From: Luedemannella flava
GTDB lineage: Bacteria; Actinomycetota; Actinomycetes; Mycobacteriales; Micromonosporaceae
Assembly (NCBI RefSeq): GCF_039528515.1
Contig: NZ_BAAALT010000008.1
Location: 5,316-69,315, forward strand
Length of the DNA: 64,000 bases
Reading direction: 5' to 3'
The position numbers and the translations under genes are program-made. This document shows positions 50,947-61,868 of this stretch, piece by piece. The notes beneath the pieces were generated by a model that ran no database searches, had not been told where the DNA came from, and was given only the letters and a program-made list of their open reading frames with translations. Numbering within the stretch: the first letter of the stretch is position 1; each line of letters opens with the position of its first letter.

Positions 50947-51138
50947 GTGTTGCCACAAGGGAGTCGCCCACGAGCGCGGCGGAAGGCCACGTCACGGGCT
51001 GACGACCGGGGCGCGAGCGCCGTCGAGTACGCGCTCATGCTCGGCTTCATCGTCATGGTGATGATCGCCTCCTTCTACGCTCTCGGCGAGACGTTCAACG
51101 TCAAGTTCGACGCGATCGTCGACTACCTCACCCGCTGA
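50947..51138 (+). CDS. Second Flp-type IVb pilin (orphan)
   Basis: A 63-residue prepilin from GTG 50947 with AAGGAAG nine bases upstream (ATG 50911 is an in-frame alternative). A strongly basic leader ends in RADDRG, then the mature N-terminus ASAVEYALMLGFIVMVMIASF with Glu at +5 and Tyr at +6. It lacks the C-terminal cysteines of the pilin at 9456 and differs along most of its length. It is 41 kb from the Tad locus and would rely on that locus for processing and assembly. A candidate -10 (TAGTGT) is at 50778-50783. Confidence 0.88.
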   Translation: MLPQGSRPRARRKATSRADDRGASAVEYALMLGFIVMVMIASFYALGETFNVKFDAIVDYLTR

Positions 51139-51283
51139 GCGGGCCGCCGTTACCCGGGTCGCCGAGCCCTCGTTGAACAGGATGTGAGAGCGACACCAGT
51201 CGCCTCCCACAGTGGGCAGCGGAAGCGACCGCGAGGTCGCAGTCGCGCCCGGTGTCTGGCTAACAGCCTGCCGTCCCTTCCCT

Positions 51284-51320
51284 GCGGTGGCCGGGTCGCA
51301 CGTGGCGACCCGGCCACCGC
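51284..51320 (+). terminator. Terminator after orphan pilin gene
   Basis: A perfect 16-bp stem (51284-51299 with 51305-51320) and the loop ACGTG. It lies 145 bases after the pilin stop and just before the TraR/DksA-type gene. Confidence 0.82.
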
Positions 51321-51331
51321 GCATATCGACC

Positions 51332-51337
51332 TACCCT
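51332..51337 (+). promoter_or_regulatory. Candidate -10 element of zinc-finger gene
   Basis: TACCCT ends five bases before ATG 51343 and there is no ribosome site, so a leaderless mRNA is predicted. Confidence 0.4.
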
Positions 51338-51342
51338 GAGTC

Positions 51343-51687
51343 ATGGAGTACGGCGCACGCGAACGCCTCAATGCCGCCCGGGTGGACACCGTCGGGCAGA
51401 TCGCCGCGCTCACCGCCGACCTCCACGGTGTCATGGCCGCGGCCTACGTCGTGGCGACCGACGACGAGCACGACCCCGAGGGCGCGACGATCGCGTTCGA
51501 GCGTGCCCAGGTAGCCGCCCTTCTCGACCAGGCCCGCCAGCGTCTTGCCGACCTGGACGACGCGCTTGCGCGCCTCGATCAGGGCAGCTACGGCACGTGT
51601 GCCGGGTGCGGGCGGCCGATCGATCCCGAACGCCTGGTGGCGCGGCCGGCCGCCCGTACCTGCATCACGTGCGCGGCGCGCCGGTGA
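51343..51687 (+). CDS. TraR/DksA-type C4 zinc-finger protein
   Basis: A 114-residue protein with a long helical N-terminus (coiled-coil-like, with LLDQARQRLADLDDALARLD) and a C-terminal four-cysteine zinc finger, C-x2-C (CAGC) and C-x2-C (CITC) around GRPIDPERLVARPAAR. This is the TraR/DksA family pattern; members bind RNA polymerase through the secondary channel or act otherwise. The acidic tip residues typical of DksA are not obvious, so an effect on transcription is uncertain. The gene ends inside the convergent membrane-protein gene, overlapping by 23 bases. Confidence 0.88.
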   Translation: MEYGARERLNAARVDTVGQIAALTADLHGVMAAAYVVATDDEHDPEGATIAFERAQVAALLDQARQRLADLDDALARLDQGSYGTCAGCGRPIDPERLVARPAARTCITCAARR

Positions 51688-53383
51688 TCACGCCGTCGCC
51701 GTCAAGCGCCGCACCGGATGGGTCCGTGGCCGGGCGGCGGATGGCCCGTCCGATCAGGACCATCGTGAGCGCCCCGAGGGTGACGACGGCCAGCATCCGC
51801 TGGTCGGTCACCAGGAGCAGGCCATCGACGATGCACATCGTCGCCGCGCCGAAGGCGACGGCCGCGCCGGTCGCGCCGTGCGCCGCGGTGAGCACCGTGC
51901 GGGCGGCCCACCACGCGGTGGGGATGAGCACGACCCCGCCCACGGTCGGGATCAGGAACGGAAGGACGCTCGTCAGGTGCCTCGTGTCGATCAGAGTGAC
52001 GGCGACGATGGCGACGCCGGCGATCATCATGATCAGCGTGCCGGGCCCGCGCGAGGTATCCGGCGCCGGTGGGGTGACCAGCGAGATGATCAATAGGAGT
52101 GCGAACGTCAACGCCATGTCCCGGTCGATGAAGCCGCTCGCCCCCGTGTAGACGGCGATGGCGATCGGGACCAGTGCCACGAAGGCCACCAGCCGTGCCG
52201 CCCGATCCGGCAGGACCCGGCGCGCGACGGTGGCGGCCAGGAGCGCGCCCACGGTGACCTCCGGCGCCCATCCGCCCCGGAAGATCGTCTCCGGCATCCT
52301 CATCGTCGCGTCGGCGAGGAACATGGCGCCCAGCACCGCCGCGAGATCGAGGCTGAGCGCGCCGGCCACCGCGAGTCGGCGCCGAGGGTCGCGCTTCACG
52401 GGGGTTGACCCGCCCGCCGCGCCGGTCGCTCGTTCGGCCGCGAGCAGGACCGTCACGGCGATGACCGCGCCGAGCAGCGCCGCTTGGCTGGCCGGCGGTA
52501 TGACCACGAGGACCAGCCTGGGCGGGAACCCCCACATGGCGTCGCCGCCGAACGTCCAGCCGACGGTCATCGTGACCGGGAGCAGCGTCAAGCCGGTGGC
52601 CCACAGGCCGCCCGTCGTGCGGCGGGCGATGAACTCGGCGGTGCCGGCCAGGAGCGCGACGACGGGCACGGCCAACCACCACGCGGTCCAGCTCGGCGAC
52701 GCGAACGCGGCGGTTTCGGTGAGCTGCGACCGGTTGACCGCACCCTCCACGAAATGTGTCGCCAGCGCCGCGCCCGCGACGGTGAGCGCCACGCCGGCGC
52801 GTTCCGCGGTCGCCATGGTGGAACCCGGCGCCGGTGGCGGCGCGGCCGTGGCGAGCAGCGCGACGAACCCGGCCACGAGGGCCACGTTGTACACCCCGGC
52901 CTGGGCGGCCCATTCGAAGGGCTGCCCGTTGACAGCCCCGGTGACGATGGTCGGCGGTGGCATCAGGGCGGCGCCGACAGTGGCCACCCAGGCGACGGCG
53001 ACGGCCACCGCGGCGTGGGCCCGGGTGACCAGGCGGCCGACGAGGACGTACGCCAGCGCGGCCAGCAGCCAGGCGACGCCGAGCACCACGGCGGTCCGGC
53101 CGACGGTGCCGGCCAGCCAGGTGCTGACGGTATGGGCCGCCGCGAAGGCAAGACAGGCTGACCCGGCGACGCGTAGGCCGACGGCGAAGCCGGGCACGGC
53201 GTGCAGGCCGAGGCGCTCGCGTACGGCACCGACGAGAAGGTCGGCCGTCTCGCCGCGGGCCGGGCGGGTCTGGCCGGGCGCGGCGGCGTCGAGCAGCGTG
53301 GAGAGCATCTCCTCGCCGCGCCGCTCCCGGTACGTGTGGGGATAGGCGCGCAGCAGCCGGCGGTAGTGGTTCTCCAGGGACAT
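51665..53383 (-). CDS. Polytopic membrane protein with HAAS-like N-terminus (paralogue 1)
   Basis: A 572-residue membrane protein from ATG 53383 with AGGAG upstream. The first 60 residues are a soluble helical domain, SLENHYRRLLRAYPHTYRER, then RRGEEMLSTLLD, resembling the prefix domain found in actinobacterial proteins encoded beside PadR regulators. About fourteen hydrophobic segments follow. No transport or enzyme motif is visible. It is a paralogue of the next upstream gene, from which it probably arose by duplication. The PadR gene precedes both in the same direction. Confidence 0.8.
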   Translation of the reverse strand: MSLENHYRRLLRAYPHTYRERRGEEMLSTLLDAAAPGQTRPARGETADLLVGAVRERLGLHAVPGFAVGLRVAGSACLAFAAAHTVSTWLAGTVGRTAVVLGVAWLLAALAYVLVGRLVTRAHAAVAVAVAWVATVGAALMPPPTIVTGAVNGQPFEWAAQAGVYNVALVAGFVALLATAAPPPAPGSTMATAERAGVALTVAGAALATHFVEGAVNRSQLTETAAFASPSWTAWWLAVPVVALLAGTAEFIARRTTGGLWATGLTLLPVTMTVGWTFGGDAMWGFPPRLVLVVIPPASQAALLGAVIAVTVLLAAERATGAAGGSTPVKRDPRRRLAVAGALSLDLAAVLGAMFLADATMRMPETIFRGGWAPEVTVGALLAATVARRVLPDRAARLVAFVALVPIAIAVYTGASGFIDRDMALTFALLLIISLVTPPAPDTSRGPGTLIMMIAGVAIVAVTLIDTRHLTSVLPFLIPTVGGVVLIPTAWWAARTVLTAAHGATGAAVAFGAATMCIVDGLLLVTDQRMLAVVTLGALTMVLIGRAIRRPATDPSGAALDGDGVITGAPRT

Positions 53384-53498
53384 GACGTGGACTCCTGGGC
53401 GTATGTGACGTCGATCGATCGGGTTCCGTCCCCAGCGGACGTGCGGTGTGAGCGGCCGACCTCCCCCGATAGCCGGTCGGCCGCCCACACAGCACCGG

Positions 53499-55187
53499 TC
53501 AGGACGTCGCGGCGTCCACCGGCAGCGCTGGAGCCGTGGGCGTGCGTGGTGCCGCCAGGCGGCGGATCGCCCGCCCGATGAGTAGCACCGCGATCCCGCC
53601 ACCGATCACGGCGGCGAGTGCCCGGCTGTCGGTCAGGGTGAACAGTTGCTGGAGCGCCCAGAACAGGCCGGCCGCGAACGCCACCGTGGCGGCGGCGACG
53701 CCCCGCGGCGGCCCGGTCAACACGGCCACTCCGCCCAACCACAGCAGCGGTACGAGCACGATGCCGCCGATCGCCGGGGCAACCACCATGTGGGCGTAGG
53801 TCACGTCCGAACCGTCCGCCAGTGGGAAGACGAAGAGAGCCATGGCGGCCCCCGCGGCGATGAACGCCCCGCCGGTCCTGCTGGCGCCCCGCGACCGCGG
53901 GGCGACCAACGCGACGAGCAGCAGCGGCACCATGGTGGCGTACAGCTCCGGGTACAGACTGCTGTTGCCGCCGTCCAGCACCACCCAGAACAGAGTCACC
54001 AGGCCGAAGCCGATGAGCCCGCGCACCGGCCAGGCGGGCAGGAAGCGGCTCGCCACCGCCGCGACCAGGAGGGCGCCCACCGTCAGGGGGGCCGTCCAGC
54101 CGGTGCCCATGGTCGGGCCGTCGTTGTTCGCCGTGGAGATGGCGAAAATCGAGGCGTTCAACGCCGCGGCCAGATCGAGGCCCACGGACCCGGCTATGGC
54201 GAGCCCCATGCGGCTGTCGCGGGTCGGGGCTGGCGTCGCCGCCCGGGTCGCTCCGATCAGCACCGCCAGGGCCACCACGGCACCGAGCATCACCGACAGA
54301 CTCGCCGACGGCGCCTGCGTGGGAAGCGACCAGGAGGGCAGGTGCCAGGAACCGAGGAGGTCGAACGAGTCCAGGCCAATCATCGGTAGGGGCACGAGCA
54401 GCAGCCCGGTCGCCCACAGCCCGCCCGTGGCGCGTCGGGTCACCGCCCGGACCACGCCGACGATGAGTGCCGTGACCGGCGCGAGGAGCCACCACGTGGC
54501 CCACACGGGCGTGGTGAAGACCAGGTCGTTGAACGCGACGCGGTAGGTAGCGCTCTCCACGAGCGCGACCGCCGCGACCGCGCTGATGACCGCGACGGCG
54601 ACGCCGGCCCGGTCGACGGTGCGCAGGGTGCCCGACGACGTCTGCGGCGCCGCCGTGGCGAGCGCGGCGATCAGGCCGAACATGAGCGCGACGACGTACT
54701 CCCCGTACAGGTGCACCGTGCTGGAGAAGCCGTCGGTGTCGATGATCAGTGGAGGGGTCGTGATTGCCACGACAGAGACGCCGAGCGTGCTCAGCCATGC
54801 CGCGCCGGTCGTGAACGCGGTCAGGCCACGAGCCCGTTGCCCGCCCACCGTGTGGGCCAGCGCGGCGAGCAGCCAGGCGACCGCGACCACGGTCGATGCC
54901 GTGTTCCGGTGGCCGGCGATCCAGTTGCTGGCGGTGAACGCGGCGGCGAACGCGAGGCACACGGGCCCGGCGACGCGGAGGCCGGCGGCGAAGCCGGGGA
55001 CGGCGTGCAGGCCGAGACGCTCCCGGATGGCGCCCATCAACAGGTCGGACGCGTCGCCGCGCGACGGGTGGGTCTGCCGGGGCGCGGCCGAGTCGAGCAG
55101 GGTGGAGAGCATCTCCTCGCCGCGCCGGGCGCGGTACGAGCGGGGATAGGCGCGCAGCAGTCGGCGGTAGCGGTCTTCCAGGGACAT
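53499..55187 (-). CDS. Polytopic membrane protein with HAAS-like N-terminus (paralogue 2)
   Basis: A 562-residue paralogue of the downstream gene, from ATG 55187. The N-terminal 75 residues are nearly the same in both (RYRRLLRAYP, RRGEEMLSTLLD, RERLGLHAVPGFA), and even the untranslated stretch before the start is similar, while the roughly fourteen-helix part has diverged. A shared segment TGGLWATGL lies mid-protein. The function is unknown. It lies 19 bases after the PadR gene, so it is almost certainly under that regulator. Confidence 0.8.
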   Translation of the reverse strand: MSLEDRYRRLLRAYPRSYRARRGEEMLSTLLDSAAPRQTHPSRGDASDLLMGAIRERLGLHAVPGFAAGLRVAGPVCLAFAAAFTASNWIAGHRNTASTVVAVAWLLAALAHTVGGQRARGLTAFTTGAAWLSTLGVSVVAITTPPLIIDTDGFSSTVHLYGEYVVALMFGLIAALATAAPQTSSGTLRTVDRAGVAVAVISAVAAVALVESATYRVAFNDLVFTTPVWATWWLLAPVTALIVGVVRAVTRRATGGLWATGLLLVPLPMIGLDSFDLLGSWHLPSWSLPTQAPSASLSVMLGAVVALAVLIGATRAATPAPTRDSRMGLAIAGSVGLDLAAALNASIFAISTANNDGPTMGTGWTAPLTVGALLVAAVASRFLPAWPVRGLIGFGLVTLFWVVLDGGNSSLYPELYATMVPLLLVALVAPRSRGASRTGGAFIAAGAAMALFVFPLADGSDVTYAHMVVAPAIGGIVLVPLLWLGGVAVLTGPPRGVAAATVAFAAGLFWALQQLFTLTDSRALAAVIGGGIAVLLIGRAIRRLAAPRTPTAPALPVDAATS

Positions 55188-55206
55188 GACGTCGACTCCC
55201 GGGCGG

Positions 55207-55569
55207 TCAGGCGGGCCGCACGCGGGGCGCGCGCCGGGCGGGGGCAGGGGTGGTGGTGCGTGCGGCGAGCCGCGCGGCGGCGGCGTCGGCGTTGCGGCGC
55301 TGGCGTTCCAGATCGGCGGCGAGCAGCGTGGCGCCGGAGTCGGTGAGGCGGTAGTAGCGACGCAGGCGGCCGTCCACCACCTCTTCGCGGTCCAGTTCGA
55401 CGATGCCGTCGTTGGTGAGCCGGTCGAGGGCGGGGTAGAGAGTGCCGGCGCGCAGCTTGACACGGTCGTGGGAGAGCTCCGCGACCCGCTGGATGATGCC
55501 GTATCCGTGCAGGGACTCGCTGGCGAGTGCCGCGAGCATAAAGAACGTCGGCTCCTGGAGCGGTGTCAT
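55207..55569 (-). CDS. PadR-family transcriptional regulator
   Basis: A 120-residue winged-helix repressor from ATG 55569. The PadR pattern is clear: EPTFFMLAALASESLHGYGI, VKLRAGTLYPALDRLTNDG and a wing with GRLRRYYRLTDSGATLLAA. A basic Arg/Pro/Ala tail ends the protein. It heads an operon with two membrane proteins. The palindrome TGTCG-N5-CGACA 28 bases before its start is the likely operator, so it probably represses its own operon. The inducing ligand is unknown. Confidence 0.93.
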   Translation of the reverse strand: MTPLQEPTFFMLAALASESLHGYGIIQRVAELSHDRVKLRAGTLYPALDRLTNDGIVELDREEVVDGRLRRYYRLTDSGATLLAADLERQRRNADAAAARLAARTTTPAPARRAPRVRPA

Positions 55570-55596
55570 ACCACCAAGCTATCGGCCATCTATATA

Positions 55597-55611
55597 TGTC
55601 GTCAATCGACA
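55597..55611 (-). promoter_or_regulatory. Candidate PadR operator
   Basis: TGTCG-TCAAT-CGACA is a perfect inverted repeat next to an AT-rich TATATA stretch (55591-55596) that may be the -10 region of the padR promoter. Confidence 0.5.
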
Positions 55612-55634
55612 ACTGTGTCGGCCGGACGACGAAA

Positions 55635-55664
55635 GGGCGGCCGGCGCGAACGCGCCGACCGCCC
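55635..55664 (-). terminator. Terminator after galK
   Basis: A 14-base inverted repeat (55635-55648 with 55651-55664); the mismatch on the plus strand is a G-U pair on the minus strand, and TTT follows in that direction. It ends the galactose operon. Confidence 0.7.
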
Positions 55665-55678
55665 CGGACCGCTACTGC

Positions 55679-57932
<2,254 letters not shown>

Positions 57933-57936
<4 letters not shown>

Positions 57937-58745
57937 GTTGTTCCTACGATGATCAGCTCGCCGACCTCGGCGGCGAGGGTGTCGCGGGCGGCGTCGGGCA
58001 GCCCGGAGTCGGTGATGAGGACGTCCGCGTCGCGCAGCGCGGCCATGGTGGAGATGCCGACGGTGTCCCACTTCGTGTGGTCGGCCAGCACGACGAGGCG
58101 GCCGGCGGCGGCGACCAGCGCCCGGTTGGTCTCGGCCTCCATGAGGTTGGGCGTGGTGAAGCCGGCCCGCTCGCTCATGCCGTGCACGCCGAGGAAGAGC
58201 ACGTCGCAATGGAGGCCGCCGATCGCGGTCACGGCGACGGGGCCGACCAGCGCGTCCGAGCGGGTGCGCACGCCGCCGGTCAGCACCACCTGCGCGGTCG
58301 TGTCGATCAGGACGTCGCCGGGCTCGGCCGGGTCGACCGACCCGTCCGGCCGCAGGGCGTCGGCCACCGGGATCGAGTTGGTCACCACGGTCAGGTCCGG
58401 CACCCGGCGCAGCAGCCCGGCCAGCGCGGCCGTGGTCGTGCCGGCGGAGAGCGCCACGGCGGTGCCGGGGCGCACGAGCGACGCCGCGCGGGCGGCGATG
58501 GCGGCCTTCTCGGCGCGCTGGCGCACCGACTTCGCCGCGAAGCCGGGCTCGTGCGTGGCGCCCGGCCCGGCGGTCGTCGCCCCGCCGTGCACTTTGGACA
58601 GCAGGCCGCGCTCGTCGAGGACGTCGAGGTCGCGGCGGATCGTCATCTCGGAGACGGCGAGCTCCGCGGCCAGCTCGGCGACCCGGACCGACCCGGTGCG
58701 CCGCACCCGGTCGAGGATCGCGGACTGCCGCTGCGCCGCCAGCAT
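57933..58745 (-). CDS. DeoR-family transcriptional regulator
   Basis: A 270-residue repressor from ATG 58745. The N-terminal helix-turn-helix (RQSAILDRVRRTGSVRVAEL, then SEMTIRRDLDVLDERGLL and VHGGA) is the DeoR signature, and the C-terminal sugar-phosphate sensor domain has LSAGTTTAALA and VLADHTKWDTVG. It sits inside the galactose operon between the beta-galactosidase gene and galT, so it probably controls this operon; a 10-bp-phased repeat array upstream of the first gene is the likely site. The effector is presumably a galactose-derived phosphate, by inference. Confidence 0.93.
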
Positions 58746-60814
58746 CACGCCGCCTCGACGGCGGCCGGCCGGGCCTGGGCGGGCACCTGGCTCAGGGGAG
58801 CCGCTGCCGCCGCCTCGCGCAGCACCACGACGCCGCCGGCGGGCACCTGCGTCGGGCCGGCCCAGACGCCGCCCGTGAGCAGGTCCTCGCCGGCGGCGGG
58901 GACCGTGGCGGGCTCGTCGCCGTGGTTGAGCAGGAACAGGAACGACGTGCCGTCCGGGTGGGAGCGGCGGACCGCCTCGACGGCCGGCGGCGTGCCCGGC
59001 AGCGTCGGCGTCACCCCGGCGCCGGCGGTCACGTCGGCCAGCAGCTCGCCGAGGAAGCCGTCGGACAGGCGGGTGCCCACATACCACGCCGTGCCCGCGC
59101 CGTGGCGGCGCCGGGTCAGGGCGGGGGAGCCGGCGACCGGGCCCTCCGCGAACGCCGCGAGGACCCGCGCGTCGTTGGCGCGGCCCAGCTCCGACCACAC
59201 GTGCCCGTGCGCGCCGTCGGTCAGCGCGACGGTCGCGCCGGCCGGCAGCGGGTAGAACTCCTCGATCCGCACGCCGAGCAGGTCGCGCAGCGCGCCCGGG
59301 TAGCCGCCCGTGCGCACCCGGTCGTGTTCGTCGACCACGCCCGAGTACGGCCCGACGAGCAGGTGCGCGCCGGCGGCCACGCGCCCGGTCAGGTTGGCGG
59401 CGCCCGCGTCGCTCAGCGCGTACAGCGCCGGGGCGAGCAGGACCGGGTAGCGGCTGAGGTCGGCCTCCGGGTGCGCGACGTCGGCGGCGATGCCCGCGCG
59501 CCAGAGCGCCCGGTGCCAGCGGGCGATCTCGTCGAAGCAGGTCATGTCCGCACTCGGCTGGGAACCCTGCTCCTGCGCCCAGTGGGACTCGTAGTCGAGC
59601 AGGATCGCCACGGGGGCGGCGACGGTCGCGCCGTCGACGTCGGCGAGCGCGCGCAGGTGCCGGCCCAGCTCGACGACCTCGCGCCAGATCCGGCTGTCGG
59701 TGCCGGCGTGCGGCACCATGCCCGAGTGCCAGCGCTCCCCGCCGCTCACGCTGGCGCGCCACTGGAAATACATCGCGCCCTCGCTGCCGCGGGCCACGTG
59801 CCCGAGCGCGTCGCGCACCAGCCGGCCCGGCGGCTTGGCGAAGTTGCGGGGCTGCCAGTTGACGGCGCTGGTGGAGTGCTCCATCAGCAGCCACGGGCCG
59901 GCGGCGAGCGAGCGGGACACGTCGGCCGCGAAGGCGATCTGGGCGGCCGGCGACGCGGGGTGGTCGCCCATCACGTAGTGGTCGGTGGACACGAGCCGGC
60001 CCTCGCCGCGCAGCTCGGGTGCCCACGCCCAGTGGTCGAGCCCGGTGAAGGTGGGCATGAGGTTGGTCGTGACCGGGACGCCGGGAGTGAGCCGGGTCAG
60101 CAGGTCGCGCTCGGCGACGCACAGGGAGAGCACCTCGGCCGAGCTGAACCGGCGGAAGTCGAGCGCCTGGGCCGGGTTGTGCTGGGCGGGGGTGGCGCGC
60201 GGCGGGATGATCTCGGACCAGTCGTCGTAGCGCTGGGACCAGAACGCGGTGCCCCACGCGTCGTTGAGCGCCTCGACGGTGCCGTAGCGCTCGCGCAGCC
60301 AGCCCCGGAACGCCTCCGCCGACGTGTCGCAGAAGCAGGCGGGGACGTGGCACGCGAACTCGTTGTTGAGGTGCCAGAGGGCGAGCGCCGGGTGGTCGCC
60401 GTAGCGCCCGGCCAGCCGCTCGACGAGGGTCAGTGCCGCGGCGCGGTAGTCCGGCGAGGAGGGGCAGTAGGCCTGGCGGCTGCCGTGGTGCAGGACCCGG
60501 CCGTCCGCGGTGACCGGCAGGCTGGCAGGGAACGCGGTGCTGAACCAGGGCGGCGGGGAGGCCGTGGCGGTGGCCAGGTCGACCGCGATGCCGCCGGCGT
60601 GCAGCAGGTCGAGCACCCGGTCGAGCCAGCCGAACTCCCAGCGGTCGGGCGCGGGCTGCAGCCACGCCCAGCTGAACACGCCGACGGTGGCCAGCGTGAC
60701 GCCGGCCTCGCGCATCAGCGCGACGTCCTCGACCCAGACGTCCTCGGGCCACTGCTCGGGGTTGTAGTCGCCGCCGTAGCAGAGGCCGGTGACGCGCGGA
60801 ATGATGGCCGGCAC
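58745..60814 (-). CDS. Beta-galactosidase, GH42 family
   Basis: A 689-residue enzyme from GTG 60814, chosen because GGGGAGGG lies seven bases upstream. Family GH42 features: GGDYNPEQWPEDVW at the start, acid/base Glu152 in WHLNNEF, the Cys-rich zinc-type loop CHVPACFCDTS, and nucleophile Glu312 in LLMEHSTS. A trimerisation domain (from about 390) and a C-terminal beta domain follow. There is no signal peptide, so it acts on imported galactosides inside the cell. Its stop shares one base with the start of the DeoR-type gene (TGATG). Confidence 0.95.
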   Translation of the reverse strand: MPAIIPRVTGLCYGGDYNPEQWPEDVWVEDVALMREAGVTLATVGVFSWAWLQPAPDRWEFGWLDRVLDLLHAGGIAVDLATATASPPPWFSTAFPASLPVTADGRVLHHGSRQAYCPSSPDYRAAALTLVERLAGRYGDHPALALWHLNNEFACHVPACFCDTSAEAFRGWLRERYGTVEALNDAWGTAFWSQRYDDWSEIIPPRATPAQHNPAQALDFRRFSSAEVLSLCVAERDLLTRLTPGVPVTTNLMPTFTGLDHWAWAPELRGEGRLVSTDHYVMGDHPASPAAQIAFAADVSRSLAAGPWLLMEHSTSAVNWQPRNFAKPPGRLVRDALGHVARGSEGAMYFQWRASVSGGERWHSGMVPHAGTDSRIWREVVELGRHLRALADVDGATVAAPVAILLDYESHWAQEQGSQPSADMTCFDEIARWHRALWRAGIAADVAHPEADLSRYPVLLAPALYALSDAGAANLTGRVAAGAHLLVGPYSGVVDEHDRVRTGGYPGALRDLLGVRIEEFYPLPAGATVALTDGAHGHVWSELGRANDARVLAAFAEGPVAGSPALTRRRHGAGTAWYVGTRLSDGFLGELLADVTAGAGVTPTLPGTPPAVEAVRRSHPDGTSFLFLLNHGDEPATVPAAGEDLLTGGVWAGPTQVPAGGVVVLREAAAAAPLSQVPAQARPAAVEAA

Positions 60815-60835
60815 GGTGACGCCCTCCCCAGCGAT

Positions 60836-60870
60836 CGCACACAACCGAACAGTTCCGCACACTATCGCAC
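60836..60870 (-). promoter_or_regulatory. 10-bp-phased repeat array before the galactose operon
   Basis: On the plus strand CGCACAC (60836), CGAACAG (60846), CGCACAC (60856) and CGCACGG (60866) recur every 10 bp. The array lies 22-58 bases before the beta-galactosidase start. On the minus strand a possible promoter TTGTCC (60887-60882) with GATAGT (60866-60861) overlaps it. This is the best candidate site for the operon's DeoR-type regulator. Confidence 0.55.
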
Positions 60871-60890
60871 GGGGGAGGGGCGGACAAGGC

Positions 60891-61868
60891 TCAGATACCG
60901 CGCCCCATGCGGTGCAGGGCGTGCAGCACCCGCTCCACCCGGACCAGACCGCTGGCCGCCGCCAGGGCGATCGCCGCGCGCGGCTCCCGCCAGTTGTTGC
61001 GCATCGCCGCCCGGGCCCACCGCAGGGCCTCCGTCCGGTTCCCCTGCGCCGCCTCCCAGCAGGCCATCTGCCCGTAGACGCGCGCCGCGCCGGGCGGGGT
61101 CGCCCCGATCTCCGGGTGCCTGGCCAGCATCCACCGCAGCGAGGAGATCTTTGTGGCGTACTCCTGGGCGAAGAGTGAGCTGCGCCCCCACAGCACCCGC
61201 ACGAGTGGGATGTCCAGGTGCAGGATCGGGGACAGCCGGGCCGCCCGCAGCAGCAGGTCCCAGTCCTCGTTCTGGCTGCCCGGGGCGTCCTCGGCGACGA
61301 GGCCGATGCCGCCCCGCGCCGGGTCGGTCACGATCGCCTCGCGGCGCATGAGGAAGCCCGACGAGTGCAGCATCGCCATCCGCGAGCGGGCCAGGTCGTC
61401 GACGGCCACCTCGTGCACGCCGGCCAGCCGGGGCACCCGCCGGCCGCCGTACTCCACCTCGATCGCGCAGGTGGAGAACAGCGTGCTGGGTCGCGCGCGG
61501 ACCGCCGACACCTGGGCGGTCAGCTTGCCCGGCAGCCAGGCGTCGTCATCGTCGAGGAAGGCGATCATCTCGGTGTCCGTGGCGGCCAGGATGCCGCGGT
61601 TGCGGGCGCCCGCGAGGCCCGGGGTACGCAGGTTGGACAGCACCGTGACCGGCCGGTCGCCGCCGGCGTGCAGGTCGAACTCGGGCTCGGCCTGGTCGAA
61701 CACGATGAATACCCGCAGCGGCCCGGGATAGTCCTGGGTCAGCACCGAGCGCAGGGCCCGGCGCAGCAGTTGCGGGCGGTTGCGGGTCGGGATGACCACC
61801 CCGACGGACGGCCAGTCGACGTGCCGCGGCGCCGGGATGGTGAGGTGCCGCGGCAGGATCGAGGTCAC
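60891..61868 (-). CDS. Glycosyltransferase family 2
   Basis: A 325-residue protein from GTG 61868, overlapping the stop of the upstream sulfotransferase gene (GTGA). The GT-A fold is clear: VGVVIPTRNRPQLLRRALRS, LAGARNRGILAA and the metal-binding DDDDAW after IAFL. NEDWDLLLRAARL is the usual acceptor-side motif. A helical C-terminal tail (about 250-325) follows. It adds a sugar to an unknown acceptor, probably a surface glycan. No membrane segment is visible. Confidence 0.9.
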   Translation of the reverse strand: MTSILPRHLTIPAPRHVDWPSVGVVIPTRNRPQLLRRALRSVLTQDYPGPLRVFIVFDQAEPEFDLHAGGDRPVTVLSNLRTPGLAGARNRGILAATDTEMIAFLDDDDAWLPGKLTAQVSAVRARPSTLFSTCAIEVEYGGRRVPRLAGVHEVAVDDLARSRMAMLHSSGFLMRREAIVTDPARGGIGLVAEDAPGSQNEDWDLLLRAARLSPILHLDIPLVRVLWGRSSLFAQEYATKISSLRWMLARHPEIGATPPGAARVYGQMACWEAAQGNRTEALRWARAAMRNNWREPRAAIALAAASGLVRVERVLHALHRMGRGI

